From an uncultured Candidatus Peregrinibacteria bacterium (GTDB taxonomy: Bacteria > Patescibacteriota > Gracilibacteria > Peribacterales > Peribacteraceae), in NCBI GenBank assembly GCA_937863435.1, contig CALMES010000108.1, positions 1 through 32,576 of the forward strand: a stretch of 32,576 nt of DNA, in the 5' to 3' direction. The translations under genes and the position numbers were made by a program. This document shows, piece by piece, positions 1-6,201 of this stretch. The notes under the pieces are model-generated. The model was not told where the DNA came from, searched no databases, and saw only the letters and a list, made by a program, of their open reading frames with translations. Numbering within the stretch: position 1 is the stretch's first letter; each line of letters begins with the position of its first letter.

Positions 1-1
1 A

Positions 2-502
2 GCCCAGGCCAGCCCAAGATGCCGAGTTAAACTTGAGTCAAAGGTGAAATACCGAAAGGACTTTTTGGGTGTCTGCAATATCGACCCCTATCTCGAACTT
101 GTCACGGGCCCCGAGCTTGTGGTGACCGACGAAAATTTAATCCCCACTCCGCCAGCGCACCCGGTGCCGGCGAAGCGTTTTGAAGAGATGCCGGGGCGAA
201 TCGTAACCAAATCAGGAGCAATAGTCACCATGGCCACACCAGAAACCAACACCCTGAATCCCGTCCCATCGTCAACCGGAACCCCAATACTTGCCCCACG
301 AATTGCCGCATGGGCCGCTGGAATCGTCGCAATTGCCGCTGTGCTTTCGCAGATTGCTGGACTGCCAGCCGTCGTCTACACGATTGCACACTTGATTGTC
401 GGCATTGGAACGGTCATCGGCATCGCATCTCCAGGCATTCGGCAGAATCAACTGCCAGGGCAGCCAGTCGCCAAAATCGAAGGACCGAAGCCGAGCGTAT
501 AA
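2..502 (+). CDS. C-terminal part of NlpC/P60 endolysin running in frame into a two-membrane-segment tail (5' partial)
   Basis: The frame is open from base 2 to the stop at 500-502. The first GTG (44) has no good ribosome binding site, so this is probably not a separate gene but the continuation of the endolysin that leaves the right end of the window. The last 8 bases of the window repeat the first 8, and the frame is kept across that join, giving about 285 residues. The stretch YRKDFLGV is typical of the end of phage NlpC/P60 lysins. After a Pro-rich linker the same frame encodes two hydrophobic segments (nt about 299-349 and 365-433), a holin-like layout. An NlpC/P60 enzyme with C-terminal membrane segments is unusual; either a fusion or an in-frame nested gene (see 230-502) would explain it. 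The join is inferred, not directly seen. Confidence 0.7.
   Translation, partial: AQASPRCRVKLESKVKYRKDFLGVCNIDPYLELVTGPELVVTDENLIPTPPAHPVPAKRFEEMPGRIVTKSGAIVTMATPETNTLNPVPSSTGTPILAPRIAAWAAGIVAIAAVLSQIAGLPAVVYTIAHLIVGIGTVIGIASPGIRQNQLPGQPVAKIEGPKPSV
230..502 (+). CDS. Possible holin-like protein from an in-frame internal start
   Basis: An ATG at 230 lies in the endolysin frame and is preceded by AGGAG about 11 nt upstream, slightly far but usable. From it, 90 residues would be made: a polar N-terminus, hydrophobic segments at about residues 24-40 and 46-68 separated by a short Gly/Pro turn, and a charged Lys-containing tail. Size and topology suit a small two-segment phage holin, which makes the membrane hole that lets the endolysin reach the wall. 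Its position directly at the end of the lysin gene supports a lysis role. No family signature was recognised, and whether it is made alone, as part of the lysin, or both is not decided by the sequence. Confidence 0.45.
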   Translation: MATPETNTLNPVPSSTGTPILAPRIAAWAAGIVAIAAVLSQIAGLPAVVYTIAHLIVGIGTVIGIASPGIRQNQLPGQPVAKIEGPKPSV

Positions 503-620
503 TTCAGACTGCATATGCCTCTGGTGGCAAATAACCAGGGGAAGTGCCAGAGATATCCTTTCCTCTATTTGACGGTTCTACACCGTTGGCGCGAAAGTAG
601 ATGACAGGCCGGAAAGACGG
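503..620. other. Convergent intergenic region with three short inverted repeats
   Basis: Rightward lysis genes end at 502 and the leftward operon ends at 621, so transcription converges here. Visible hairpins are CCTCTGGT/ACCAGGGG (518-525 with 534-541, one G-U pair), GACGGT/ACCGTT around 571-587 (one G-U pair), and GGAAAG/CTTTCC (611-616 with 624-629) spanning the last codon region of the leftward gene. None has a clear U-tract on either strand, so I do not call an intrinsic terminator. The region may still act as a convergent stop by another mechanism. Confidence 0.35.
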
Positions 621-761
621 TCACTTTCCCATGGCTGCAAAAATAATCTCTCTTACTATCTGAGACTGCGACTTTCCCTGTGCGTCAGAACGCTTGCGTA
701 GCCATTCCAACTGCTCTTTTGTGAGTCGGATATTGAGCATATAGAGAGTGTATTTAATCAC
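621..761 (-). CDS. Very small ribbon-helix-helix DNA-binding protein
   Basis: Short gene of 46 codons from a GTG at 761, whose start overlaps the TAA of the upstream gene, or 39 codons from an ATG at 740. The core has a beta strand LNIRLT followed by two helices separated by GKSQSQIV, the usual layout of MetJ/Arc ribbon-helix-helix repressors, including the strand-helix boundary TKEQLEWL. Such proteins bind DNA as dimers through the paired strands. Being last in the leftward operon, it could be an autoregulator of that operon or a switch for another phage promoter. No strong Shine-Dalgarno precedes either start, so translational coupling to the upstream gene is likely. Fold assignment is from pattern only. 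Confidence 0.72.
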   Translation of the reverse strand: MIKYTLYMLNIRLTKEQLEWLRKRSDAQGKSQSQIVREIIFAAMGK

Positions 762-975
762 AAGTCACCGCGCGATTGATTTTAGAGTACTGATGCGAAA
801 TCCCAAGATGAGCACGGTCCAGGTCTTCGTCCGTCAAAAGCTCACAGTGTGCGCCGTCGTAGAGCATAAAGAGATCCTCAATATTTTTCGCGGAATGCAG
901 TTCAAGGGCGTGCCGTATAGATTCGTACACCGACAGAACGGTTTGATCTGGTTTTACGACAAGAATGTAGATCAT
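754..975 (-). CDS. Small hypothetical protein, probable paralog of its upstream neighbour
   Basis: 73 residues, starting at 975 with an ATGA overlap to the preceding gene and ending at 754 where the next gene's GTG overlaps the stop. No known domain is recognised. It opens with a strand-like MIYILVV, then a helix containing NIEDL, and ends with an SHQYS motif. The neighbour at 972-1232 shows the same order: IYIL near its start, NIADL in the middle and SHQYS near the end. The two therefore look like diverged tandem duplicates. Mildly acidic, soluble, no signal or membrane segment. Function unknown; its place in a tightly coupled leftward set of small genes suggests a host-interaction or regulatory role, as inference. 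Confidence 0.7.
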   Translation of the reverse strand: MIYILVVKPDQTVLSVYESIRHALELHSAKNIEDLFMLYDGAHCELLTDEDLDRAHLGISHQYSKINRAVTCD

Positions 976-1232
976 GCAGCCCCCGCGATTGCTCTCTCGA
1001 ATAGCACTACAACAGCTGAATACTGATGCGACCTGGGATTAAGTAATGCCAACGCCTCCTTGAGCTGGTCAACGTTTCGAAAAATATCTGAAGAACTCAT
1101 GTCGTGCCGAACTGCGCGATGCAGATCGGCTATATTGTCGACATCATACGCCGCGTAAGCAGACGCCAAGTCGTCAAATGCTGTGAGATTTGGTCGCCGC
1201 TGATGCGGTATTGTGAGGATGTAGATGGTCAT
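972..1232 (-). CDS. Small hypothetical protein, probable paralog of the next gene
   Basis: 86 residues, coupled to the upstream gene by an ATGA overlap (1229-1232) and to the downstream gene by another (972-975). It begins with a strand-like TIYILTIP, contains NIADL and SHQYS, and so parallels the 73-residue protein that follows it. The C-terminus after SHQYS is a hydrophobic VVVLF segment that the partner lacks. No membrane segment long enough to span and no known catalytic motif. Unknown function; reality is supported by the overlaps and by the shared motifs. Confidence 0.7.
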   Translation of the reverse strand: MTIYILTIPHQRRPNLTAFDDLASAYAAYDVDNIADLHRAVRHDMSSSDIFRNVDQLKEALALLNPRSHQYSAVVVLFERAIAGAA

Positions 1233-1450
1233 ATTGCATCACTCCATTTGCCACCGACTTTGCTTGCGACAACATCAAAGCCGCCGTCATTGTCCCATAC
1301 CCGTACGACGATCAGCTCAGTGCCCCAAAATTGTTGCCTGCGAGTCGCTGTGCGTTTCGCCGCCGCCACCGACTCACTCTCACACGGAACTAGATGCTTG
1401 CGAGTGATGATTGCGTTTTTAAGGATCTCTGCAGTGTATAGATTTTTCAT
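1229..1450 (-). CDS. Hypothetical small protein, first gene after an internal promoter
   Basis: 73 residues from the ATG at 1450, chosen over an upstream ATG at 1489 because a GGGGAG ribosome binding site lies at the right distance before 1450. The N-terminus is Lys/Arg/Thr rich (KRTATRRQQFWGTE); the C-terminal half looks like beta strands (IVVRVW, GFDVVASKVGGKW). No family recognised. It follows a 101-bp gap holding a good sigma-70-type promoter and heads a four-gene set (this gene, two paralog-like genes, ribbon-helix-helix gene). Confidence 0.65.
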   Translation of the reverse strand: MKNLYTAEILKNAIITRKHLVPCESESVAAAKRTATRRQQFWGTELIVVRVWDNDGGFDVVASKVGGKWSDAI

Positions 1451-1479
1451 TTCTTCTCCCCTTGTTAGCGCCTGCCTAA

Positions 1480-1509
1480 ACAATACCACAACAATACCGC
1501 CATTGTCAA
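1480..1509 (-). promoter_or_regulatory. Leftward sigma-70-like promoter
   Basis: On the minus strand, TTGACA (1509-1504, perfect -35) is followed after 18 nt by TATTGT (1485-1480). The -10 core lies in a direct repeat GGTATTGTT that occurs twice. It sits in the 101-bp gap before the gene starting at 1450, with the expected RNA start near 1473. The core resembles the other leftward promoter at 5675-5703 (both have GCGGTATT just at the -10 or spacer). Confidence 0.5.
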
Positions 1510-1551
1510 CATGACCTCAAAACAATCAGTAACGTGTTGGTTTTATTGCAG

Positions 1552-1749
1552 TTATTTTCCGTCAGACCGCTCTACAGAGGGGGCAGTTTTTGGTGCGCTG
1601 TTGCTTTTTTTAAGCGCTCGGGCGCGTAAAACCCAGCTTTTGACGATTGCTTCAGCTTCCGCGCGTGAATACCCAGCTTCAAATTCAAGAATAGCGACAC
1701 GTTCGCGATACTCGTCAAGCTCGGCCTCTGACATATTCAATGTGTTCAT
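1552..1749 (-). CDS. Hypothetical small acidic-helical phage protein
   Basis: 65 residues, joined to its upstream neighbour by an ATGA overlap (1746-1749). The stretch RERVAILEFEAGYSRAEAEA resembles a short helical motif common in small uncharacterised phage proteins, often seen near recombination or replication genes. The C-terminus is Lys/Ser rich and looks disordered. It is the last gene before the 101-bp gap with the internal leftward promoter. No enzymatic motif; function unknown. Confidence 0.6.
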   Translation of the reverse strand: MNTLNMSEAELDEYRERVAILEFEAGYSRAEAEAIVKSWVLRARALKKSNSAPKTAPSVERSDGK

Positions 1750-2069
1750 GGACTCGCCCAGTCGTCTGAATCGTGGTTTCCGAAACGAGGATTACGCTCA
1801 ATATTTTGAACCATTTCCCCAGCAATCTGCGTGCGCACGTATCGTTCTGCAATTAGCCGCTTGAACCATCCCGCGTGACATAGATTAATAAGGTCCTCCT
1901 TTGTTGTCGATGGCGGCACAATCTTGTCCTTGATCACAAAGGCGAGTAATTGAGCGGTCAGACGCTCTTCGTTCATCACTGCCAGATTGCGCGCCACTCC
2001 AACAGTAAGTTTGTCCAGGGCGCGTATAAATTCGCTCGGATGGTCAGACTCTTGGCGTTGACGAATCAT
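1746..2069 (-). CDS. Hypothetical protein in leftward operon
   Basis: 107 residues from the ATG at 2069. This start is chosen over an ATG at 2099 because it gives the ATGA overlap (2066-2069) seen throughout the operon and has GAGGG 8 nt upstream. Largely alpha-helical by composition, with a hydrophobic centre (LLAFVI) and a polar C-terminus rich in Asn and Asp. No recognised domain, no signal peptide, no clear membrane segment. Coupled to the next gene through ATGA at 1746-1749. Function unknown. Confidence 0.6.
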   Translation of the reverse strand: MIRQRQESDHPSEFIRALDKLTVGVARNLAVMNEERLTAQLLAFVIKDKIVPPSTTKEDLINLCHAGWFKRLIAERYVRTQIAGEMVQNIERNPRFGNHDSDDWASP

Positions 2070-2575
2070 CCTCGAAACCCTCGAGAAAGTATCATCCATA
2101 TAAGTAAAATTGCAGCGCCTGAGGTTGTAACAAGAAACAACAAAGCGTCCCGCTGTTCTTTTGTCAGACGTCGCGGCGCAATCTCTGAGTCAAGTATGTT
2201 CTGTATAAACAAAGTCGCAAACTCTTTTGTGGGGAATCTTCCAATTGGTTTCGAGTCCTTTGGTGCCTTTACGTATTCTCGAAATTTGACTAATTTGTGA
2301 ACTGCATCCAAAGCGCCGAAGTCGATGTCGACAAGAAATGCATGGCGAGACCTTTCATGCATATCTGTTTCAATGATTGCAAACGGCACCTTGTTCGCTG
2401 CAAAATCCAGAAAGTTTTCAGCAATGATTTCAGCTTCAGGCTCGGTTTCCGCGGTGACGTCAAACGACACAAAAATGACATTGTCCTTCACATTGATTCC
2501 ACGAGAATCGTAGGCCATTCGTCGAAGTCGATTGCTTACGACAACCGGTTTTTCGTCAAAACAGTACCGCTTCAA
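2066..2575 (-). CDS. Hypothetical protein with C-terminal membrane anchor
   Basis: 169 residues. About the first 135 residues are soluble, with alternating strands and helices (VIFVSFDV, AFAIIET-like stretches). The C-terminus has one clear transmembrane segment, roughly residues 143-162 (LFLVTTSGAAILLIWMI), followed by a short basic tail. That makes it a tail-anchored protein with the main domain probably in the cytoplasm. It is coupled at both ends by ATGA overlaps. A membrane-anchored early protein next to recombination genes could act in superinfection exclusion or host takeover, but this is conjecture; no family recognised. Confidence 0.65.
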   Translation of the reverse strand: MKRYCFDEKPVVVSNRLRRMAYDSRGINVKDNVIFVSFDVTAETEPEAEIIAENFLDFAANKVPFAIIETDMHERSRHAFLVDIDFGALDAVHKLVKFREYVKAPKDSKPIGRFPTKEFATLFIQNILDSEIAPRRLTKEQRDALLFLVTTSGAAILLIWMILSRGFRG

Positions 2576-2844
2576 TGCGCTTCCTCCACCTTCTCCTTTT
2601 GCTTTTTCTTCAGAATGGATTGAAATCCGTTAAGCAGCTCTTCAAAAGCGCTGGCTGATTTCTGAATTTGCGTGACGTCGAACATCGCATGGACGAGGTC
2701 TTTTACCGTCAGTATTGCCAGGCCCTTAACGCCAAAATCATTTACGTATGCGTCAATCCTATCTTCGGACATCGCCTTCTCTAAAAACTCTAGGACCTCA
2801 GCACCGGCCGCTTGCTTGAATTCTTCTTTTTGTTCTGGTGTCAT
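2572..2844 (-). CDS. Hypothetical helical protein
   Basis: 90 residues, almost entirely helical in composition, with an acidic N-terminal half (EQKEEFKQAAGAEVLEFLEKA) and a Lys/Glu-rich C-terminus (LKKKQKEKVEEA) that may form a coiled coil. An AAGG-containing ribosome site precedes the ATG at 2844. ATGA overlaps join it to both neighbours. No family recognised. Confidence 0.6.
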   Translation of the reverse strand: MTPEQKEEFKQAAGAEVLEFLEKAMSEDRIDAYVNDFGVKGLAILTVKDLVHAMFDVTQIQKSASAFEELLNGFQSILKKKQKEKVEEAH

Positions 2845-3389
2845 TGTTCCGCCTTAAATCTGAATTGAAACACTGCCATGTAGCCTGCTTTGTCGAAGCT
2901 TGGCCGATTTTCGAACACGACTACCGGCGGGCGACCGTGGAGTTGGAGGCCGACGCATCGCGGATCGTCCAACGGAATTTTGTAATGCTCAAGGTTTTCA
3001 AAGATGTCGTAGTACTTGTTTACAGCGCCCCACGGCCCCGTCGATTCAAAGGAAGTTCTTTCTCCAATCTCAAACACATCTCCTTTTAGCGTAAGCTGAA
3101 AGAGGGCCCACATATCCTCATCGGGCGGAGGCATACCGAGAAGCTCCCTAACTTTCTCTATAACCACCCTACTGACTCGGTACCCATCACCCTCAAGGCG
3201 CCCATCCTCCCCTCTCCAGAAGATATGGATATCATCGTCATATCTAGAGCAGTATCTGGCACACTCCTTAAAAGCATGGAATCCGTCCTCCGATTTGAAT
3301 TGATGAACGCGATACTTGTCGGAAGTGGAAGCATACCGCAAGTAAGTAACGATATCGGGCGGATGCTCTATTGTGGCCCTTCCGCTCAT
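2841..3389 (-). CDS. Hypothetical protein downstream of recT
   Basis: 182 residues, lying directly after the annealing-protein gene with an ATGA overlap (3386-3389). The sequence is mixed alpha/beta, rich in aromatic and charged residues (DIHIFWRGEDGRLEGDGY, VFEIGERTSF), with no membrane segment or signal. Nothing matches a catalytic motif I know. Its position between recombination genes and unknown small genes suggests a recombination accessory or counter-defence role, as inference only. Confidence 0.6.
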   Translation of the reverse strand: MSGRATIEHPPDIVTYLRYASTSDKYRVHQFKSEDGFHAFKECARYCSRYDDDIHIFWRGEDGRLEGDGYRVSRVVIEKVRELLGMPPPDEDMWALFQLTLKGDVFEIGERTSFESTGPWGAVNKYYDIFENLEHYKIPLDDPRCVGLQLHGRPPVVVFENRPSFDKAGYMAVFQFRFKAEQ

Positions 3390-4423
3390 TGCCCACCTCT
3401 CCTCTGCAATTCAGCATTCGCAATCGCGCGCTCTTCCGCACTCTTTGAATTCTTCGACCACCATTTCACCCACCCGTCATCCACCTCAGAGAGTTTCTTC
3501 CCTTTGTTCTGCCCGAACGAAATTATGTAATCACCGTCGGTTCGAGATGATTCGACCTTTCCACCGAGAGACGCCATAACCTTTTCAGCGTACGATTGAA
3601 TGGATGGTACATCTTCAGGTGGAGGGGCGTCGTCGTCTGTCGGAGGCGGTGGCTCATCTCTTAAGGGAAGCTTATTGTTTCTCAAACCCAGACTTGGATG
3701 TTGGTCAAGTTCGACATCCATGTCAGTTGCGCTCTTAATTAAATCAACCATCGCTCGCGCTGAATCCTTCGGCTCGACTATCTTTGCTGGCGAAGGCTTT
3801 GGCGCGAGTTTCTTAATGAGCGCGTCCGTTCGCGACTTTGGCGCCTGTTTCGGAGCGTCGTCAACAGGTGTTTGCGCCACCTCTCCGTCGACAACGACCC
3901 CAAGCTCAGCCTCTTCATGGAGCCCTCCAAGCTGGTCGGGAAATGCTTTTCGAAGCGCTAGAGCCTCGGCGCACTTCGCGAGCATAATATGTGGCTTTCT
4001 CCAATTCTTGTTCGGGACTCTCGTCTTTGTCTCGTAGTCCTCCGTCATTTGGACATATTCAGAATAATGGGCGACCGCGACCGTTGGACGATCAAAATCC
4101 TTGCGATATACCGCCACCTTGCAACTGTGCACATTCCCGTTCTTGTCGTATGTAAAACTCGGCTCATCCTGTCCGCCATAGAGACCGGTTCGCGCCGCAA
4201 GCGAGCGAAACCCGTCAATCGAGACGATCATCGAATAGGTTACAACACCTGTCCGCTTGTCTTTGTACGGGACAAAATAAACCTGCTTTGTGTACGGGTT
4301 TAGCTTTCGTTGCCGACACAACTCTTTGAACACGGCCGCCTCTTTTTTCGGGAGGTCGGGAAAAAACATCTCATTGACCGCGTTCGCCCATTCATCACTA
4401 AACAACTGAATATCTGAACTCAT
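3386..4423 (-). CDS. recT: RecT/Bet-family single-strand annealing protein with extra C-terminal domain
   Basis: 345 residues. Residues about 25-175 match the RecT/Redbeta family: LNPYTKQVYFVPY, SIDGFRSLAARTG, an acidic-to-basic VYRKD, and WRKPHIMLAKCAEALALRKAFP. The family anneals complementary single strands during phage recombination and works with the exonuclease made by the preceding gene, to which it is coupled by ATGA (4420-4423). After a long Pro/Ala/Asp-rich linker (about 185-275), residues about 297-330 read IISFGQNKGKKLSEV then WVKWW, resembling the small DUF3820 or exonuclease X C-terminal-type fold (FGKYKGK-like motif). That domain is not part of the classic RecT core. Family call is firm; the C-terminal domain assignment is tentative. 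Confidence 0.9.
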   Translation of the reverse strand: MSSDIQLFSDEWANAVNEMFFPDLPKKEAAVFKELCRQRKLNPYTKQVYFVPYKDKRTGVVTYSMIVSIDGFRSLAARTGLYGGQDEPSFTYDKNGNVHSCKVAVYRKDFDRPTVAVAHYSEYVQMTEDYETKTRVPNKNWRKPHIMLAKCAEALALRKAFPDQLGGLHEEAELGVVVDGEVAQTPVDDAPKQAPKSRTDALIKKLAPKPSPAKIVEPKDSARAMVDLIKSATDMDVELDQHPSLGLRNNKLPLRDEPPPPTDDDAPPPEDVPSIQSYAEKVMASLGGKVESSRTDGDYIISFGQNKGKKLSEVDDGWVKWWSKNSKSAEERAIANAELQRRGGQ

Positions 4424-5388
4424 GCGCCTTCCTTTTCTTTGAGCGTCACAACCAACGAATCAGAAACCGTTGTGAATTTGACGACCGATTCTGTATACAA
4501 CTCAGGTCTGACATTTTTGCCGAGCGCGTCCGAAACCTCCTTCCACTTCGTGGATTTTCGCTGCTGCTTTCGGCACGTCATTTGCCAACCATCGCCATCA
4601 AATCCATTGCCGTCGCTCGCAACTATTAAGGATTGCTTAAGCGTTGCTACCCGCTTCTCGACCTCGGCCAATTCTTTTTCGGCAGCGAAATATGCGCGCG
4701 CTATTTGATTCACCTCGGGCGTCGCTGGTAGCTTCTCGGCTGTTGGGGTGTATCGCGTCGCCAAAAAGTCGTTGAAGGCGTCGCTCCCATCAGGAGGTGG
4801 TGGCACCTTGGGGACAACGTGTTCATTCCAGAATTTCTCACACTCACTGATGATGCGTTCTTCAAGCTCTTCACTTCTGTCGTAGCGGTAAATCACCACA
4901 CCGCGGTACGGCAACAGGGCGGCGAGGTCCCAGCGCGAAACATTAAAATACCAAGCGTAAAATGCGCATTGCGCAAGGTACGCCATCGGCACCTGGTCAG
5001 TGCCTTCTTCGCCCCATTCCCCATTCGTTGGTCGCGTGACGCATTTATATTCAGCGCCAAAATTCAAAGCGCCGTCGTCATAGCTTACAAAAAAATCATC
5101 CGGGGATGCATCGGCCCATTGTTTTTTAGGGCGCACTAACTTCAATGGAGCATCGTTGTCCTTTGAAAAATCCTTTAGTTCGTTGGCCCTAATCCTCCTA
5201 TACGATTTGCGAATTCCTTCTTCCATATCTTGCCCGAGCCGCATGAGGTCGCTTGTCTCGTCGGCCCAGGTGCCGCGGAGGATGCGCTCATAGAGCTGTA
5301 TTTTTGTCTGCCAGCCTGGCTTCGATACGTCGAGGATTGCAGCGACGTCGCTTCCGCCTATTTTTGAGGGACTTCTATTTGGGGGCAT
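4420..5388 (-). CDS. YqaJ-type phage recombination exonuclease
   Basis: 322 residues from the ATG at 5388, chosen because GAGG lies 6-7 nt upstream and the protein then begins right at the conserved domain; a longer frame to 5550 would swallow the previous gene. YqaJ/lambda-exonuclease-type features: IGGSD at 10-14, LGQDMEEGI at 51-59, a DD pair near 97, the catalytic AEYK (E113, K115), and a QCAFYAWY helix near 140. The family resects double-stranded DNA ends 5' to 3' with divalent metal and hands the single strand to the annealing protein, here the next gene. The C-terminal third (about 215-320) is an appended helical domain found in some phage members. Together with the RecT-like gene it forms a two-component recombination module. 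Confidence 0.85.
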   Translation of the reverse strand: MPPNRSPSKIGGSDVAAILDVSKPGWQTKIQLYERILRGTWADETSDLMRLGQDMEEGIRKSYRRIRANELKDFSKDNDAPLKLVRPKKQWADASPDDFFVSYDDGALNFGAEYKCVTRPTNGEWGEEGTDQVPMAYLAQCAFYAWYFNVSRWDLAALLPYRGVVIYRYDRSEELEERIISECEKFWNEHVVPKVPPPPDGSDAFNDFLATRYTPTAEKLPATPEVNQIARAYFAAEKELAEVEKRVATLKQSLIVASDGNGFDGDGWQMTCRKQQRKSTKWKEVSDALGKNVRPELYTESVVKFTTVSDSLVVTLKEKEGA

Positions 5389-5650
5389 CTTGCACCTCGA
5401 ACTGCTCATCTCTTTGTTGTTCAAAACGTTCCTCGCCGACGATGTCAGCGTCGCGCTCGCGCTTTGATGGCCCTGTGGCCCTGTAATGCGCTTCTGCGAG
5501 GCGTTCGAGTTCGCGTCGAATCTCTCGAAAATAATCATCGAGCCTTTCAATATAAATATCGGCCTCGTTATAGTAGGGTAGGAATTGCTCGCGATGCCAT
5601 GACAAGTCTTCGCGTAGCGATAAAATCAATTCTTGTAGTTGTTGGTTCAC
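5375..5650 (-). CDS. Hypothetical coiled-coil protein, first gene of the leftward operon
   Basis: 91 residues from a GTG at 5650, preceded by GGAGG and about 18 nt downstream of the predicted RNA start. An upstream in-frame ATG (5695) would lie within the promoter and is rejected. The protein is strongly helical and charged (QLQELILSLREDL, REIRRELERLAEA), probably coiled coil, with an acidic Gln-rich C-terminus. Its end overlaps the exonuclease start by 14 nt. No family recognised; could be a recombination or regulatory accessory. Confidence 0.6.
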   Translation of the reverse strand: MNQQLQELILSLREDLSWHREQFLPYYNEADIYIERLDDYFREIRRELERLAEAHYRATGPSKRERDADIVGEERFEQQRDEQFEVQDAPK

Positions 5651-5674
5651 TCTGCCTCCGTTAGCGCGGCCCAA

Positions 5675-5703
5675 GTAATACCGCGGAAAATGCAACGCGT
5701 CAA
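5675..5703 (-). promoter_or_regulatory. Main leftward promoter of the recombination operon
   Basis: On the minus strand TTGACG (5703-5698) is followed after exactly 17 nt by TATTAC (5680-5675), a sigma-70-like promoter. The predicted RNA start is near 5668, leaving a short leader containing GGAGG before the GTG at 5650. It is divergent from the rightward promoter at 5716-5744, only 12 bp away. Confidence 0.6.
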
Positions 5704-5715
5704 GCGAGCGAATTA

Positions 5716-5744
5716 TTGACCGGCTGGGAATGATCGACTATTCG
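5716..5744 (+). promoter_or_regulatory. Rightward early promoter (weaker match)
   Basis: TTGACC (5716-5721) is followed after 17 nt by TATTCG (5739-5744). The -35 is good, the -10 poor, which may mean activation or repression is needed. It would drive the operon starting at 5827 with a leader of about 75 nt containing the 5763-5790 hairpin. Confidence 0.42.
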
Positions 5745-5755
5745 ACGCAAAAGGC

Positions 5756-5790
5756 GAAAAAAACCCCTGAAGAATTTCTTCCTCAGGGGT
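5756..5790 (-). terminator. Left-facing intrinsic terminator hairpin between divergent promoters
   Basis: An 8-bp perfect stem ACCCCTGA/TCAGGGGT (5763-5770 with 5783-5790), extended by GAA/TTC inside a one-base mismatch, is flanked on the plus strand by a run of A just upstream. Read leftward this is a stem followed by a U-run, a good intrinsic terminator. Read rightward it is a hairpin in the 5' leader of the 5827 gene without a U-tract. No leftward gene lies to its right, so it would either stop antisense transcripts from entering the leftward operon or end a small leftward RNA. Confidence 0.55.
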
Positions 5791-5826
5791 ACCATTTCAA
5801 TGCGCTAACAGAGAAGGAGGTACTCG

Positions 5827-6201
5827 TTGAATACAAAATCTACAGCCCACTGTCAAACGAATCTGCTCACAGCTATTCGAACCCACCCAGGAAAGACTGC
5901 ACAGGAATACGCCGACATATGCTTACTCGGTGAATTGACTGTCCGAAACCAACTGCAACACCTACTGAGGAAAAATCTCGTCGTGAGTCCATCGACCGTG
6001 CTCGACGAGGAGACCGGGGAAAAGAGGTGCATCTATGCGCCAACGGTGCGTCTTCCTGAGGTGGTAAAGTCAAAGCAGTTTCTCCAGGATAGGGTCGACG
6101 AGCTGCAGAAGGTCATCGACGCTCTCGCGAAAGATAACGAGCGCTTGAGGGCGGAATTGGTAGAGGCGAGGAATTTTCAATATCCGAAAGGGAAGAGATG
6201 A
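5827..6201 (+). CDS. Winged-helix DNA-binding protein with C-terminal coiled coil
   Basis: 124 residues from a TTG start at 5827, picked because a full AAGGAGG sits 6 nt upstream. Residues about 10-55 (NLLTAIRTHPGKTAQEYAD then LTVRNQLQHLLRKNLVV) look like a helix-turn-helix of winged-helix type with a wing at about 55-72 (VLDEETGEKRCIYAP). Residues about 78-115 form a heptad-rich coiled coil (LQDRVDELQKVIDALAKDNERL), suggesting a dimer. As first gene of the rightward early operon next to the divergent promoters, it may be a transcription regulator of both operons or a replication partner. ATGA overlap with the next gene. Confidence 0.7.
   Translation: MNTKSTAHCQTNLLTAIRTHPGKTAQEYADICLLGELTVRNQLQHLLRKNLVVSPSTVLDEETGEKRCIYAPTVRLPEVVKSKQFLQDRVDELQKVIDALAKDNERLRAELVEARNFQYPKGKR

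Noticed and set aside
44..502. GTG at 44 as the start of a separate gene
   Set aside because: No convincing ribosome site, and the same frame is open to base 2 and continues from the endolysin at the right end.
748..1026. Plus-strand 92-codon frame opposite the paralog pair
   Set aside because: Antisense to better-supported leftward genes with ATGA coupling.
5730..5933. Plus-strand frame starting at ATG 5730
   Set aside because: It covers the promoter -10 and the hairpin and overlaps the well-supported TTG gene at 5827, which has a full Shine-Dalgarno.
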